From GCA-003244245 sp963822695 (GTDB lineage Bacteria > Actinomycetota > Actinomycetes > Mycobacteriales > Pseudonocardiaceae), in NCBI GenBank assembly GCA_963822695.1, contig CAWGJH010000026.1, forward strand, positions 1 through 64,000: a stretch of 64,000 bases of DNA, in the 5' to 3' direction. The translations under genes and the position numbers were made by a program. The notes under the pieces were generated by a model. The model worked only from the letters and a program-made list of their open reading frames with translations, was not told where the DNA came from and ran no database searches. Positions 1 through 9,075 of the stretch are shown here, piece by piece. The first letter of the stretch is position 1. Each line of letters opens with the position of its first letter.

Positions 1-432
1 CTGCAGGCGCCTGGCGGTGTCCAGGTCGATGTCGCCGACTATCGGTCCGGCATCGGCGGTGAGGGTCAACTGGACACGTCAACGGTTGTGCGGGTCCGGC
101 GTGCGGCGGACCAGTCCGGCGTGGGTCAGCCGATCGACCATCGCGGAGGTGGTCGAGGGTCTGGTACCCATGGCCTGGGCCAGGTCGGTGAGGGTGAGCG
201 GTGCCAGCGCGCTGATGAGGTGCAGCGCGGTGAGTTGCAACAGCGTCATCCCGCGGCCCGCCCAGACGGCGGGGCTAGCGACGACCACCACCCGCAGATG
301 GGCAACGAGCCAGTCGATGTCTTCCGCCGTTACCACCCTCGCGTCGCGGCCCACCGCACCATCAGCGCCGGAGGAAGCACTGAGGCTGGCGAGTGCCACG
401 CCGCCGGGGTCAGCTTCTCGCTGCGCGCTCAT
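1..432 (-). pseudogene. MarR-family regulator with premature stop
   Basis: Reads from the ATG at 432 as a MarR winged-helix regulator. The region LTLTDLAQAMGTRPSTTSAM is the recognition-helix segment and VRRTPDPHNR leads into the wing. The frame then meets TGA at 79-81. Past that codon the same frame continues as RVQLTLTADAG and stays open to the left window edge. This is the normal MarR wing sequence, so the TGA most simply replaces a CGA or CGG arginine codon of the usual DPHxRRRVQL motif. The gene is divergent from the synthetase at 656 with about 220 bases between. The 3' end lies outside the window. Loss of function is inferred; a read-through product or a sequencing error are the alternatives. 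Confidence 0.8.
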
Positions 433-655
433 AAGTAGCCGCCATGTGATCTACCTGTGCCGACACCGACACTTCTCCTTGGGTCGTAGCGCGTGCAGGC
501 GGCCCCTGTGTGGCCGATTCGTGCGCGGCGCCACTGATAGGTAGAGGCGCGGAGTGCCTCCCTAGATACGCGGTGACCACGTTCGTCACCAAGAAGAATC
601 GTCTGGCGACGGCCCGAATAGGATGAAGCGGGTATCCACTTTCTGGAGAGGTTCG

Positions 656-2053
656 ATGACCCGACTGAGCCAGTCCGTTGACCGCGCCACCGTCCTGCTG
701 AAGGACGCGGACCTCGCGGCCGATGCCGCTGTGCGCGAGCTGCTGGAGGAGACCACGCAACGCCGCAGCCTGGATTTGTCAGATCTGTCCCCGACCGAGC
801 AAGCCACCCTGATCGCCGACCGCTCGCAGGAACTTCAGCCCTCCGCCGACGCACTGGCCGAACGGATCATCGCGGCGGGCACGAAGGGCCGCCGGTTCAT
901 CGCGAAGTTCGGCATCGACCCCACCGGGGCCGAGGTACACCTGGGCCACGCGGTGCCGATGCTCATCCTCAGCCGCTTCCAGCGCATGGGCCACCAGGTC
1001 GTGTTCATCGTCGGCGACATGACCGCCAAGATCGGCGACCCCTCAGGTCGCTCCGACGACCGACCGGCGCTCACCGACGAGGACATCGCCCGTAACCTGG
1101 CCACCTACCGCGAGCAGGTCACCCCATTCTTCGACTTCGACCGCGCCCAGTTCCGCCACAATGGTGACTGGCTGCGGGAGATCACTTTGCCTCGGATCAT
1201 CGAGATCACCGCGCAGATCCCGGTGTCGATGCCCCTGCAACGCGAGGACTTCCGCAAGCGGCTGGAAGCCGGTCAGGGGCTGTCGCTGGCCGAGCTGATG
1301 TACTCGGTCGTCATGGCGCTGGACTCGGTCGAGACCAACTGCGACCTGGAGGTCGGCGGGATCGACCAGTTCCTCAACATGCAGATGTGCCGCAAGGTCA
1401 TGGACATCTGCGGTCAGACCCCGGAGCTGGTGGTCGCTACCTCGCTGATCGAGGGCACTGACGGTACCGGTGCGAAGATGAGCAAGTCCAAGGGTAACTA
1501 CGTGCCGCTGACGGCCCCGCCCGGTGAGATTTTCGGCAAGATCATGTCCGTGCCGGACCGCGTGGTGCAGCCCTATTTCCGGGCTTTGAGCGAATGGCGT
1601 GACTCCGAACTCGCCGTGACCAGCGAACGGCTCGCGGCTGGGGCGCTGCACCCGATGGATCTGAAGAAGATCCTGGCCGGGGAGATCACCGCCGCCATCC
1701 ACGGCGTGGACGCCGCGATGAAGGCACGCGAGGAGTTCGTCGCGCGCTTCTCCAAGCGCACCTTCAGCGAGGTCGACGACCTGCCGTCTGTCACGGACCT
1801 GAGCCAGACGGTGACCGAGGTGGTCAAGGCACTCGGCTTCGCCAAGAGCAACGGGGACGTTCACCGTGTCGCCGAGCAGAACGGCCTCCGGCTCGTGGTT
1901 GAGTCCGACAGCGGCCAGGAACAGATCACGCTCACCGTTGACGAGTCCCGCGAGCCCCTCGCTGCGCTGGTCAAGGACAAGCTCACCGACCGAAAAAACG
2001 ACCTCTACCTCAAGGTCGGCCGCAAGCTGGCCCGGATCGACACCGCATACTGA
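656..2053 (+). CDS. tyrS: Tyrosyl-tRNA synthetase, diverged paralogue type
   Basis: Class I aminoacyl-tRNA synthetase of 465 residues that should charge tRNA-Tyr in the cytoplasm. The signature HLGH lies at 95-98, KMSKS at 274-278, and the GDPSGR and LEVGGIDQ blocks place it in the TyrRS family. The ATG at 656 is preferred over 623 because GGAGAGG precedes it at a good distance. Two features are unusual: an extra ~50 residues before the first Rossmann strand, and the substrate helix Y-x3-Q-x2-D reads Y216-SVV-M220-AL-D223, so the usual glutamine is methionine. That glutamine normally contacts the tyrosine amino group (family knowledge). The gene lies 2.6 kb from an operon that probably makes a tyrosine analogue, so a resistance role is possible but unproven; it may simply be the cell's TyrRS. 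Confidence 0.88.
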   Translation: MTRLSQSVDRATVLLKDADLAADAAVRELLEETTQRRSLDLSDLSPTEQATLIADRSQELQPSADALAERIIAAGTKGRRFIAKFGIDPTGAEVHLGHAVPMLILSRFQRMGHQVVFIVGDMTAKIGDPSGRSDDRPALTDEDIARNLATYREQVTPFFDFDRAQFRHNGDWLREITLPRIIEITAQIPVSMPLQREDFRKRLEAGQGLSLAELMYSVVMALDSVETNCDLEVGGIDQFLNMQMCRKVMDICGQTPELVVATSLIEGTDGTGAKMSKSKGNYVPLTAPPGEIFGKIMSVPDRVVQPYFRALSEWRDSELAVTSERLAAGALHPMDLKKILAGEITAAIHGVDAAMKAREEFVARFSKRTFSEVDDLPSVTDLSQTVTEVVKALGFAKSNGDVHRVAEQNGLRLVVESDSGQEQITLTVDESREPLAALVKDKLTDRKNDLYLKVGRKLARIDTAY

Positions 2054-2554
2054 CACAACGGTGCGTGTGGGGTGATGCTCGACATGTTCACCCCAGTGCC
2101 CTGATCGGCTCGTTTTCCTACTGTCGTCGCGACCACGACGACTTCGCCGAAGCACTCACCTTTCTCGGCAAATGTATTCGACCGAACACTAGAGCAATGA
2201 CAGTAAGAGGTGACGTCTGACGGTCTGATGTGACATTGTCATGATCCCGACAGGCAAGTCAAGCCCTTTACCACCGCGCGAGGGATGCGACCGACTGAGT
2301 TGTGTGTCGCGGCGGCCTTGGAGGACCCCAGCGCTCAACACGGACGGTGTGCCCGTTGAGCTGATGGAAGCGGCACCGAGCGACCCATTGCTCACTCTCG
2401 CGGGTGACTCGAATGCTCCCGTGCTTGCCCACACCGAGGGGTGGACGGACCATCATGGGTTTCCCAAGACCGGCCTCGGCGGGAGGTTTCCGACAGGTAC
2501 GATCTTGAAAGACCGTACCAGGAGACTCTGACAACCCTCTGAACCGCACCTACG
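2054..2554. other. Intergenic, no convincing gene
   Basis: Short open frames exist here but none has domain sense or a good ribosome site. I see no clear rho-independent terminator after the synthetase and no RNA gene. Confidence 0.5.
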
Positions 2555-2836
2555 GTGGACCTAACGTGTCAGCATAAGAACCAGACCCTTCTGGTTGAGG
2601 GGCCTGAGATCAAGATCCGCCCCGTGGGGGCTGACTCTTGGAGCATTCATGATCGTTTTTCCGCTGAGGATCTTCAGACGGTGATCGATCTGTACATCTC
2701 AGGAGCCACCAGCGCACAGGTTGCCCAGCGGTTCAGTATCAGCGTGTCCAGCGTCAAACGAGTACTACGCGACCACGGCATACGCAAACGGGCAACGGCC
2801 ACACACGGTCGTGACCAAGCACGTGAGCAAAGATGA
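2555..2836 (+). CDS. Small helix-turn-helix protein, recombinase-type C-terminus
   Basis: A 93-residue protein starting at GTG. Residues ~35-75 form a resolvase-like helix-turn-helix: SAEDLQTVIDLYISGAT, then SAQVAQRFSISVSSVKRVL followed by a short basic tail. This fold is found at the DNA-binding end of serine recombinases and in small proteins encoded beside them. A second, truncated version of its first ~30 residues (VDLTLQHTNHTVLVEGPEIS) occurs at 23849, so the family is repeated in this chromosome. Recombinase debris at 4180-4300 fits an old mobile element. Function in regulation or recombination is inferred only from the fold. Confidence 0.55.
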   Translation: MDLTCQHKNQTLLVEGPEIKIRPVGADSWSIHDRFSAEDLQTVIDLYISGATSAQVAQRFSISVSSVKRVLRDHGIRKRATATHGRDQAREQR

Positions 2837-3323
2837 TCTTCAAGACTGATAATCTTGGTCACGCTCAGCGGCAGAAGCGGATGGATCGAAGCCGGACGAG
2901 ACGATGTGAGCGTGGGGAGCCGCCCGTCGAGACGAGGTCCGCTTCTCCCACCTAACCATCTGCACACTATAGATCAAGAGCAAGCGCCGGATGGGATGAT
3001 GACGCACGTAGACTCTGAAGATCCTTACGTGCGCATCACGCTGGTCTGCGATGAGATCCTGACGGAGGGTCGTTTCACTGACTCGACAACTTTCCACAAT
3101 CGACAGCCAGCCACCTCGCGCCCTTGACCGGACTTGACCGAGCGCCGCACCTCACGACTCGCCGAGGCCACCGAGCGCGCGCAGCTGGGCCGGTGATCCC
3201 GTCGTGACCAGCTCTAAACTCCTCCGCCGCAGTACTGTCATTTTGGTGACGGAAAGTGCGCCAGAACCACTTGATGTCAGTGGGGGATGCACTCGTCGAG
3301 TTCGCGGGCGTTACGGACGGCGT
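2837..3323. other. Gene-poor stretch beside mobile DNA
   Basis: Open frames here do not resemble proteins and overlap on both strands. The stretch ends at the left inverted repeat of the IS6-family element. Confidence 0.45.
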
Positions 3324-4178
3324 TGTCAAGTTGTTCGGTAGTTCGAGTTGTCGGATCACGCATGGGCATGGTTGGGGCGGATCGGTCGGTCCTCGGTGCC
3401 GTGTGTCAGGCGGCCGTGGCCAGTCCGGTGACCTCGTTCCACGTGGTGAATCGGACGGCCATCTCCCGGCGGTACTGCTCAGCGGCGAGCCGGTGACGAC
3501 GTGGCCGAAAGTGCGATGATATTCCGCTGAACGCGGAGAGGAATCGTTGCGCGTGTCCGGGTGAGGTGAAGCGTTTCATGGCTCGTTCGCGATGGTGGGT
3601 GGGTTGGTGGGAGTTCTCGGCCCGGTTGTTCAGGTACTTCGACCGGCGGTGCTCCACACAGGGCATCAGCCGTCGGTGGGCCACGCCGTAGCTGGCCAGC
3701 TTGTCGGTGACCAGCATCCGCGGCACGAACCGCAGCCCCCTCAGCAACTTACGAAAAAACCTGGTGGCAGCCTTCGCGTCACGCCGAGAGGTGACCAGAA
3801 TGTCCAGGACATTGCCGTCCTGATCGACAGCACGCCACACGTAGTGGGTCTTGCCGTGGATCTTGATGAACACTTCGTCAAGATGCCACTGATCTCCTGG
3901 GCGTGGCCGTCGGCGACGCAGCCCGTTCGCGTAGGTCTGCCCGAACTTGCGGGACCACGCCCGGATCGTCTCGTAGCTGACGATGACCCCCCGCGCCATC
4001 ATCATCTCCTCGACCTCACGGAAGCTGAGCGGGAACCGATGGTACAACCACACACAGTGGCTGATGATCTCTGCGGGATATCGATGGCCCTTGTACAACG
4101 ACGACACGACGCCCATCAAGTGGTCCCTCCCCGACGACCCACCGAGAACCCATCCCACCACACCTCAACAACTTGACA
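3324..4178 (-). mobile_element. IS6-family insertion sequence
   Basis: A full-length element bounded by TGTCAAGTTGTT (3324-3335) and its exact complement AACAACTTGACA (4167-4178), enclosing one DDE transposase. About 855 bp is the usual IS6 size. No matching 8-bp target duplication is visible, so the insertion has been followed by rearrangement. The element cuts into a serine-recombinase remnant on its right. The first 142 bp (3324-3465) are repeated without mismatch, in inverted orientation, at 13569-13710, on the other side of the 4.6-13.0 kb operon. Confidence 0.85.
3406..4116 (-). CDS. IS6-family DDE transposase
   Basis: A 236-residue transposase catalysing cut or replicative transfer of its element. 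It begins at the ATG at 4116 (MGVVSSLYKGHRYP), because the longer frame adds a non-family extension that runs into the inverted repeat. A helix-turn-helix in the first ~70 residues (FREVEEMMMARGVIVSYETI) is followed by the catalytic core with D in QWHLDEVF, D in LVTDKLASYG and E in NRAENSHQP. The C-terminus EVTGLATAA is also found in two fragments at 4541 and near 13.6 kb. The gene looks intact and may still be active. Confidence 0.88.
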   Translation of the reverse strand: MGVVSSLYKGHRYPAEIISHCVWLYHRFPLSFREVEEMMMARGVIVSYETIRAWSRKFGQTYANGLRRRRPRPGDQWHLDEVFIKIHGKTHYVWRAVDQDGNVLDILVTSRRDAKAATRFFRKLLRGLRFVPRMLVTDKLASYGVAHRRLMPCVEHRRSKYLNNRAENSHQPTHHRERAMKRFTSPGHAQRFLSAFSGISSHFRPRRHRLAAEQYRREMAVRFTTWNEVTGLATAA

Positions 4179-4179
4179 G

Positions 4180-4305
4180 TCCCGGTTGGACAGCTCGATG
4201 AGGTGCTCCAGAGACCGACCGAGCTTCGTGATCACCAGCTGGTCGCCGAACTCTCGGGAATTGCACCAGACGGGCTAGAAACCGCAGGTCGCCAGGTCAA
4301 CATGG
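4180..4305 (-). pseudogene. Serine recombinase (resolvase) fragment
   Basis: Read on the minus strand the bases encode FGDQLVITKLGRSLEHLIEL, the segment of resolvase/invertase catalytic domains that normally reads GDTLVVxxLDRLGRSLxxLI. The family DR between KL and GRS is missing here. The frame runs into the IS6 element at 4178, and no continuation is recognisable on the far side. It is a decayed site-specific recombinase cut by the insertion. Confidence 0.6.
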
Positions 4306-4333
4306 CAGCAGTAATGCGCCGCACCTACCCGAC

Positions 4334-4541
4334 TCTCACCAACCCACCAGACAGAGGGAACGGGCCATGAAGAAGTTCAGCTCGCCGGGTGGCGAGCAAC
4401 CGGTTTCTGTCCGCGTTCAGCGGGATATCACCGCACTTCCGGACCCGTCGTCACCTGCTCCACGCCCAGGAGTACCGCAGCGAGATGGCCAACCGCTTCA
4501 GTATCTGGAACGAAGTCACCGGGCTGACCACGGCCGCCTGA
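4334..4541 (+). pseudogene. IS6-family transposase C-terminal fragment, frameshifted
   Basis: Encodes SHQPTRQRERAMKKFSSPG in one frame, then after a frameshift near 4390 RFLSAFSGISPHFRTRRH and EVTGLTTAA, ending at TGA 4539-4541. This matches the last ~70 residues of the transposase at 3406-4116 but differs at many positions, so it derives from an older, related IS rather than from the neighbouring copy. Confidence 0.8.
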
Positions 4542-4639
4542 ACCACCCGAGCGAACCCGACCGTCCCTCCTCAACCATGCATTGGATGATCTCCTCCACT
4601 CCTCGGACCGAACAAGTTAACAACGCCCACTCGACGTCG

Positions 4640-5860
4640 TCACTCACCACGTGCGACCTCACGTCGCAACCCCAGTTTTTCCCGCTCTCCCTGTTCACGC
4701 GTATGCCGGAAGCCCGCAACGAGGAACAGCACAAAACTGAGCACGCACATGCCCGGCAGGATCAAGTAGGCCGCGCGGTAATCTAGTTGCTGACCGACAA
4801 GGCCGATCAGCAATGAGCACACCAGTGAGATGATCAGTGAATACCGAGTGAGGGCGGCGAAGTAGGCGCCAGACTGTTCCGTCGAAACGCGTTCGAAGAC
4901 GGCGACCCGCAGCAAGATCCGAGCGGTCGCCACGGTCATTCCGAACACCGAGTACAGCAACACGCTGAGCACCAGCCTTTCGGCAAAGGCGAACAGCGTG
5001 ATCACTACCGCGGCCTGGATCAATAGCCAGGCGACCAAGCCACGACGGGTGGGTGCAGCAGCCTTGGCAAGCAGGCTCGTGCTCCCCGTCGCCGCCACGA
5101 AGGCGCCCAGGTTGTACATGGAGTCGATGAGCCCGAGGGACGTGGAGTTGCCGAAGGACGAGAACACCTTCAGCGGAAGCAGAATATTGATCATCTGGGG
5201 TACAGCGAGAACCAGAGCCAGCGCGAGGAAAAGGACAACCGGAAGCGAGCCGTCCCGTGGTGCGCTGTCGTCGGCAGGGATGCGCTTCGCTTCGTCCGCC
5301 GCGCCTGTGAGACGTAGACTCACGCCGATGATCACAAGCTGCAGAAGCCCGCCACCCGCCAACAGTGCACTGGCGCCGACACCGTCGGCGAGCACCCCGC
5401 CGAGAAACAACGAGAGGAACAGGCTCACCTGCAACACCACGGTAAGAATGCTTTCTCCAGAACTGAGATGCTCACGTGCGAGTACTGTGCCCTCGATGTC
5501 GTCAATCGCGGGCATCATGAAGTACCACAACGTCTCAATGACGACGACGTAACCGATCGCGAACGCTAGCGAACCAGGAATCGGAATCACCGCGAGAACC
5601 ACGCACACCGCCGAGCGAAGGGCCGTGGCCGCAATGAGAACGCTTTTACCGCCATGGCGACGCATCACCTTGGCCAGCAACCGCCACAACAGCAGGCTGG
5701 GTAGGTACGATGCGATGAATACGACCGCCGAGTTCATGCTCGTCAGGCCTGCCGCCTTGATCGCGTTGAACAGATAAATGATCAGGAAGCCTTCGGCGCT
5801 GTACGTCGCGAAGTAGATTGCGCACAGCTTCCGGAATTGCTTGTTGCGCCATAGGTTCAC
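4640..5860 (-). CDS. MFS exporter closing the beta-tyrosine-type operon
   Basis: A 406-residue membrane protein with about twelve hydrophobic segments in two halves separated by a polar loop (TGAADEAKRIPADDSAPRDG, ~residue 195-215). This is the layout of major facilitator efflux pumps driven by protons. Its ATG overlaps the stop of the asparagine synthase-like gene in an ATGA junction, so the two are translationally coupled and the pump belongs to the pathway. The likely role is export of the finished small molecule and self-protection. The substrate cannot be read from the sequence. It is the last gene of the operon; IS6 debris starts 100 bases beyond it. Confidence 0.8.
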   Translation of the reverse strand: MNLWRNKQFRKLCAIYFATYSAEGFLIIYLFNAIKAAGLTSMNSAVVFIASYLPSLLLWRLLAKVMRRHGGKSVLIAATALRSAVCVVLAVIPIPGSLAFAIGYVVVIETLWYFMMPAIDDIEGTVLAREHLSSGESILTVVLQVSLFLSLFLGGVLADGVGASALLAGGGLLQLVIIGVSLRLTGAADEAKRIPADDSAPRDGSLPVVLFLALALVLAVPQMINILLPLKVFSSFGNSTSLGLIDSMYNLGAFVAATGSTSLLAKAAAPTRRGLVAWLLIQAAVVITLFAFAERLVLSVLLYSVFGMTVATARILLRVAVFERVSTEQSGAYFAALTRYSLIISLVCSLLIGLVGQQLDYRAAYLILPGMCVLSFVLFLVAGFRHTREQGEREKLGLRREVARGE

Positions 5861-7794
5861 GGTGACCCTCTAAGTGGTGTTGGGACGTCGCGACGGATGA
5901 ACATCTCGTCAATCAGGTGCACGGACAGCGCGAAGACCAGCACGCGTTCGCGCATGGTCTGCTCCTGGTCGGCGAGGTCGTAGTCGGCGGAAATCACGGT
6001 CTTGAGCTCCGCGACGGCCGAGGCGTCGAACAACCCGCGTTCGGCACAAATCCGGGGTGAAGTGTAGTGCTCGAAGTACTCTACGTGCCCTGATGTGAAC
6101 CCATCGGCGATGGACGAGGAGAACCCGTGCTTGGGGCGGTCCAGCACGGACGTCAGTAACAGACCTTCCGCGCCTGCTCTGAGAACGGACTTCTCTTTCC
6201 CGTCGCGAAGGTGGTATTCGGTGGGCAGGGAGAGGGCGTACTCGACGACGTCCCGGTCCAGGAACGGCAATCGTCCCTCCAACGACGCAGCCATTTCCAG
6301 TTTGCCGCCGAGGAACTCGAACAGGTACACTGGCATGGTCAGTTGCACACCGGCCGCTTGTTCTCGCTGCAACCCGGAAAGCCCAGCAGGCGCGTTAAAC
6401 TCGTTCACGAACTCGTCCAGGAAATCCAATCTAGCCACTTGCTCCCGCAACTCTGGGGCGAGAACGTTCAGCGCGGCGGGCAGGATCCCGGCGATGGCAT
6501 CGGCCTGCATCGGGTAGTAGCCGTACTTACGCAGGCTTCCGGTGATGTCCCGGTTGTCGTTGGCCACGTAGTCGATGCCGTGCCGCGCGGTCTGGCGCGA
6601 CGCGACAGTCGTGGTGTCGAACGTCGAGCGGTCGTTGATCCGATGTGACGCCAGATGCGACGGATAGCCGAGGAAGATCTCATCCGCACCCTCGCCGACC
6701 AGGACCGCCTTCACATGTGCCGAGGCGTGCTCGGCCAGTAGTAACTTCGCCGTCCCATCGATCTGCTGGACGAAGTGTTCACAGTGGAACAGCGCCCGAG
6801 GAAACACCGCGCATTGCTCGGCCAGGTCTACCCGCAACGCGTGGTGATCCGTCGCCCAATGCGCAGCGACTGCCCGCGAATACCGTCCCTCGTCGTATCG
6901 CTTGTCGGCGAACTCGATGGAGAACGTTGACGGTGTCGCGAACTCGGCCATCAACGCGGTCACCAGGGACGAATCGAGCCCGCCGGACAGGAAGCAACCG
7001 ACCCGCACGTCGGCATCCACACGGCGGCGCACCGCGTTCCGCAACAGCTCTCGGGAACGTATCGCGGCGTCCGCGAAACTGTCCTTCGCCGGTTCGACGT
7101 TCAACGCGAACTCCGCGAAGTCCCAATACCGGCGTTCAGCGATGCCACCGTCGAGGTTCACCGCGAGGTAGTGCCCCGGGCGGACGATGTGGATGTTCGC
7201 GAACGTGCTGCGGCTCAACAGGTTGACTCGCATGAGATTGCACAGCAGAGTGTGGTGGTCAATTTCCCGTGGCACGTCCGGATGCCCTAAGATCGCCTTG
7301 ATTTCCGATCCGAACACGAACTTCGTGTTGTCCCGGTAGTAGTAAAGCGGGCGCACACCGAACCGGTCGCGGATAAGAAAGAGCGTATTGACTCTGGGGT
7401 CCAGGATAGCGCATGCGAATTCCGCGTCAATCCGGTTCGCGAAATCCATGCCGTGCCGGACGTAGAGATGCAAAAGCACCTCAGTATCCGAACCGGTAAC
7501 GAATTTGTGACCTTCCCGTTCCAGTTCCTCACGGTGTTGCCGAAAATCGTATAACTCGCCATTGCACACTATAATGACCCCAGTGGGCTTATGGATCATC
7601 GGTTGCGAGCCATCCGCCAAGCCGTTGATCGCCAGGCGGGCCATGCCGAGCAGCACATTGCCCTCGATGACATAGCCGGACTCATCGGGTCCGCGGTGCC
7701 GGATGCTGGCCACCATGGCGCGCAGCACCCCGTCGAGCTCCTGCCTGCGGGCCGCAGAGCGCGGAAAGTATGCCAGCCCGGCGATGCCACACAT
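5857..7794 (-). CDS. Asparagine synthase (glutamine-hydrolysing) family amidotransferase
   Basis: A two-domain ATP-dependent amidotransferase of 645 residues. The N-terminal glutaminase domain starts MCGIAGLAYF; I chose the second of two adjacent ATG codons so that the catalytic cysteine becomes residue 1 after Met removal. RHRGPDESG and CNGELYDFR are glutaminase motifs. The synthetase domain begins near residue 265 with the pyrophosphate loop SGGLDSS and later GEGADEIFLGYPS. Members either make asparagine or form amides on carboxylates in secondary metabolism. Position inside an operon with a tyrosine aminomutase and an ATP-grasp ligase favours amidation of, or ring formation on, a pathway intermediate. 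It starts 9 bases after the upstream gene and overlaps the exporter by 4. Confidence 0.85.
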   Translation of the reverse strand: MCGIAGLAYFPRSAARRQELDGVLRAMVASIRHRGPDESGYVIEGNVLLGMARLAINGLADGSQPMIHKPTGVIIVCNGELYDFRQHREELEREGHKFVTGSDTEVLLHLYVRHGMDFANRIDAEFACAILDPRVNTLFLIRDRFGVRPLYYYRDNTKFVFGSEIKAILGHPDVPREIDHHTLLCNLMRVNLLSRSTFANIHIVRPGHYLAVNLDGGIAERRYWDFAEFALNVEPAKDSFADAAIRSRELLRNAVRRRVDADVRVGCFLSGGLDSSLVTALMAEFATPSTFSIEFADKRYDEGRYSRAVAAHWATDHHALRVDLAEQCAVFPRALFHCEHFVQQIDGTAKLLLAEHASAHVKAVLVGEGADEIFLGYPSHLASHRINDRSTFDTTTVASRQTARHGIDYVANDNRDITGSLRKYGYYPMQADAIAGILPAALNVLAPELREQVARLDFLDEFVNEFNAPAGLSGLQREQAAGVQLTMPVYLFEFLGGKLEMAASLEGRLPFLDRDVVEYALSLPTEYHLRDGKEKSVLRAGAEGLLLTSVLDRPKHGFSSSIADGFTSGHVEYFEHYTSPRICAERGLFDASAVAELKTVISADYDLADQEQTMRERVLVFALSVHLIDEMFIRRDVPTPLRGSP

Positions 7795-7803
7795 CATCTC
7801 CCC

Positions 7804-9075
7804 CTAGCGGTAGAGCGAATTCACCCATGCCAGACAACCCTGCATGCTGTCCCCCAGTCGCTCGGCCGCGACGGCGTCGAGATCCCTCTCGGTGATGGGC
7901 ACCGCGATCCGCGCGAGACCGCCCGTCAACACCATTTTCTCTTCGAAGTTCACGTAATAGGAATCCGGGCAGGTGGCCAGCACCATGTGTTCCTGCTCGT
8001 TCAGACCAAGGTCGTCCGCGGCGACCAGTCGTCGCCGGGCTTGCGCGAGATAGTCGTACTGCAGCAACCCACCAAAATTCCGCAACCCGGCATGAAAAAC
8101 CAATGTGAGGAACGCACACGAGGGCGCGGGCAGCAGGACACCGCCCCGCAGCGCCTCGACGATCGCATCGGGTCGCAGCGGCACCCGCAGCCTGGCCCCT
8201 TCGGCACCGACTAGGTCAGCTCCGTCAGGAAAAACCGGCCGCAACCGACCGGAATCATTGTGCCAGAACAGAAACGTGCCTCGGTATCGATCGATCTCCC
8301 AGAACGAGCGGACTCCGTCCAGTGTGCGGATCAACGTGTCCCTACCTCGCGAATCGAACAACAGCCGCAGAAACCAGGCGTCGATACCACGGTCGAGCCA
8401 GGCGAGCATGAGCTCACGAGCGACGAGTTCCATGGGAACCATCACGTAGTCACCACGTGGGAAGATCCGCCGGAAAAGACTATGGTTGATGGCCGAGAGC
8501 TGCTGCCAGAACGAGGTCAGCGGATCGATTTCCTCCGCCAGGCCAGACCACCAGGTGATCACCGCTTCGTGGGCGTCCCTAAGGACGTCGGCCACGGTGT
8601 CCAAGCGGCGGGAGAAGTCGCCCACGTCGATCCTCGGACAGGTCAACGGAGACAGGCGCCGAAACTTGTTGGACAAGAACGGAATCGTGCGCCAACCGGC
8701 CATGAGTCCGCGCGGGAACAACTCGTTGTCCAGCGGTGTTGTGCCACAGGACAGGCTGAATATCGTGGTGCCGCCAGTCTTCTCGGCGTAAATCGACTGT
8801 CCGGCAACCACAGTTACCGTCTCCGGATGCGTGATGGACGCGTGATGCTCGGCGAACGACACCACAGCGTTGGGTCGTGACACGAGCCCGGCCAGCCCGG
8901 ACGTTCGAGTGAGCCTTTCCACGGCCTCACCGATCAAGCCCAGCGTCACGACGTCGCGTGTCCCTGGTGGTTCGGCGGCCGCCCGCGCGTAGTAAGCGCC
9001 CACTGTCTCCTCGGCCGTGACCAGGGCGGCCAGCCGGGGATGCGCTTCGCTCATCGCTGCGGAAACACTCAGCAC
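7804..9075 (-). CDS. Operon protein of unknown family
   Basis: A protein of about 423 residues that I do not recognise. The start is set at GTG 9075, which overlaps the previous stop by 7 bases and has GGAGGAG six bases upstream; ATG 9054 is an alternative. No signal peptide or membrane segment is seen. It is rich in Trp, His and Arg, with patches such as SFAEHHASITHPETV, SIYAEKTGGTTIFSLSCGT, SFWEIDRYRGTFLFWHND and VNFEEKMVLTGG. No P-loop, Rossmann, SAM, iron-sulfur or condensation motif is visible. Codon and base use match its neighbours, and the tight spacing says it is part of the pathway, probably an enzyme or substrate-binding partner. Function is left open. Confidence 0.8.
   Translation of the reverse strand: MLSVSAAMSEAHPRLAALVTAEETVGAYYARAAAEPPGTRDVVTLGLIGEAVERLTRTSGLAGLVSRPNAVVSFAEHHASITHPETVTVVAGQSIYAEKTGGTTIFSLSCGTTPLDNELFPRGLMAGWRTIPFLSNKFRRLSPLTCPRIDVGDFSRRLDTVADVLRDAHEAVITWWSGLAEEIDPLTSFWQQLSAINHSLFRRIFPRGDYVMVPMELVARELMLAWLDRGIDAWFLRLLFDSRGRDTLIRTLDGVRSFWEIDRYRGTFLFWHNDSGRLRPVFPDGADLVGAEGARLRVPLRPDAIVEALRGGVLLPAPSCAFLTLVFHAGLRNFGGLLQYDYLAQARRRLVAADDLGLNEQEHMVLATCPDSYYVNFEEKMVLTGGLARIAVPITERDLDAVAAERLGDSMQGCLAWVNSLYR

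Noticed and set aside
1043..2155. 370-residue open frame on the minus strand
   Set aside because: It lies antisense to tyrS, is His/Gln/Val-rich in the manner of a GC-driven shadow frame, and has no ribosome site or domain.
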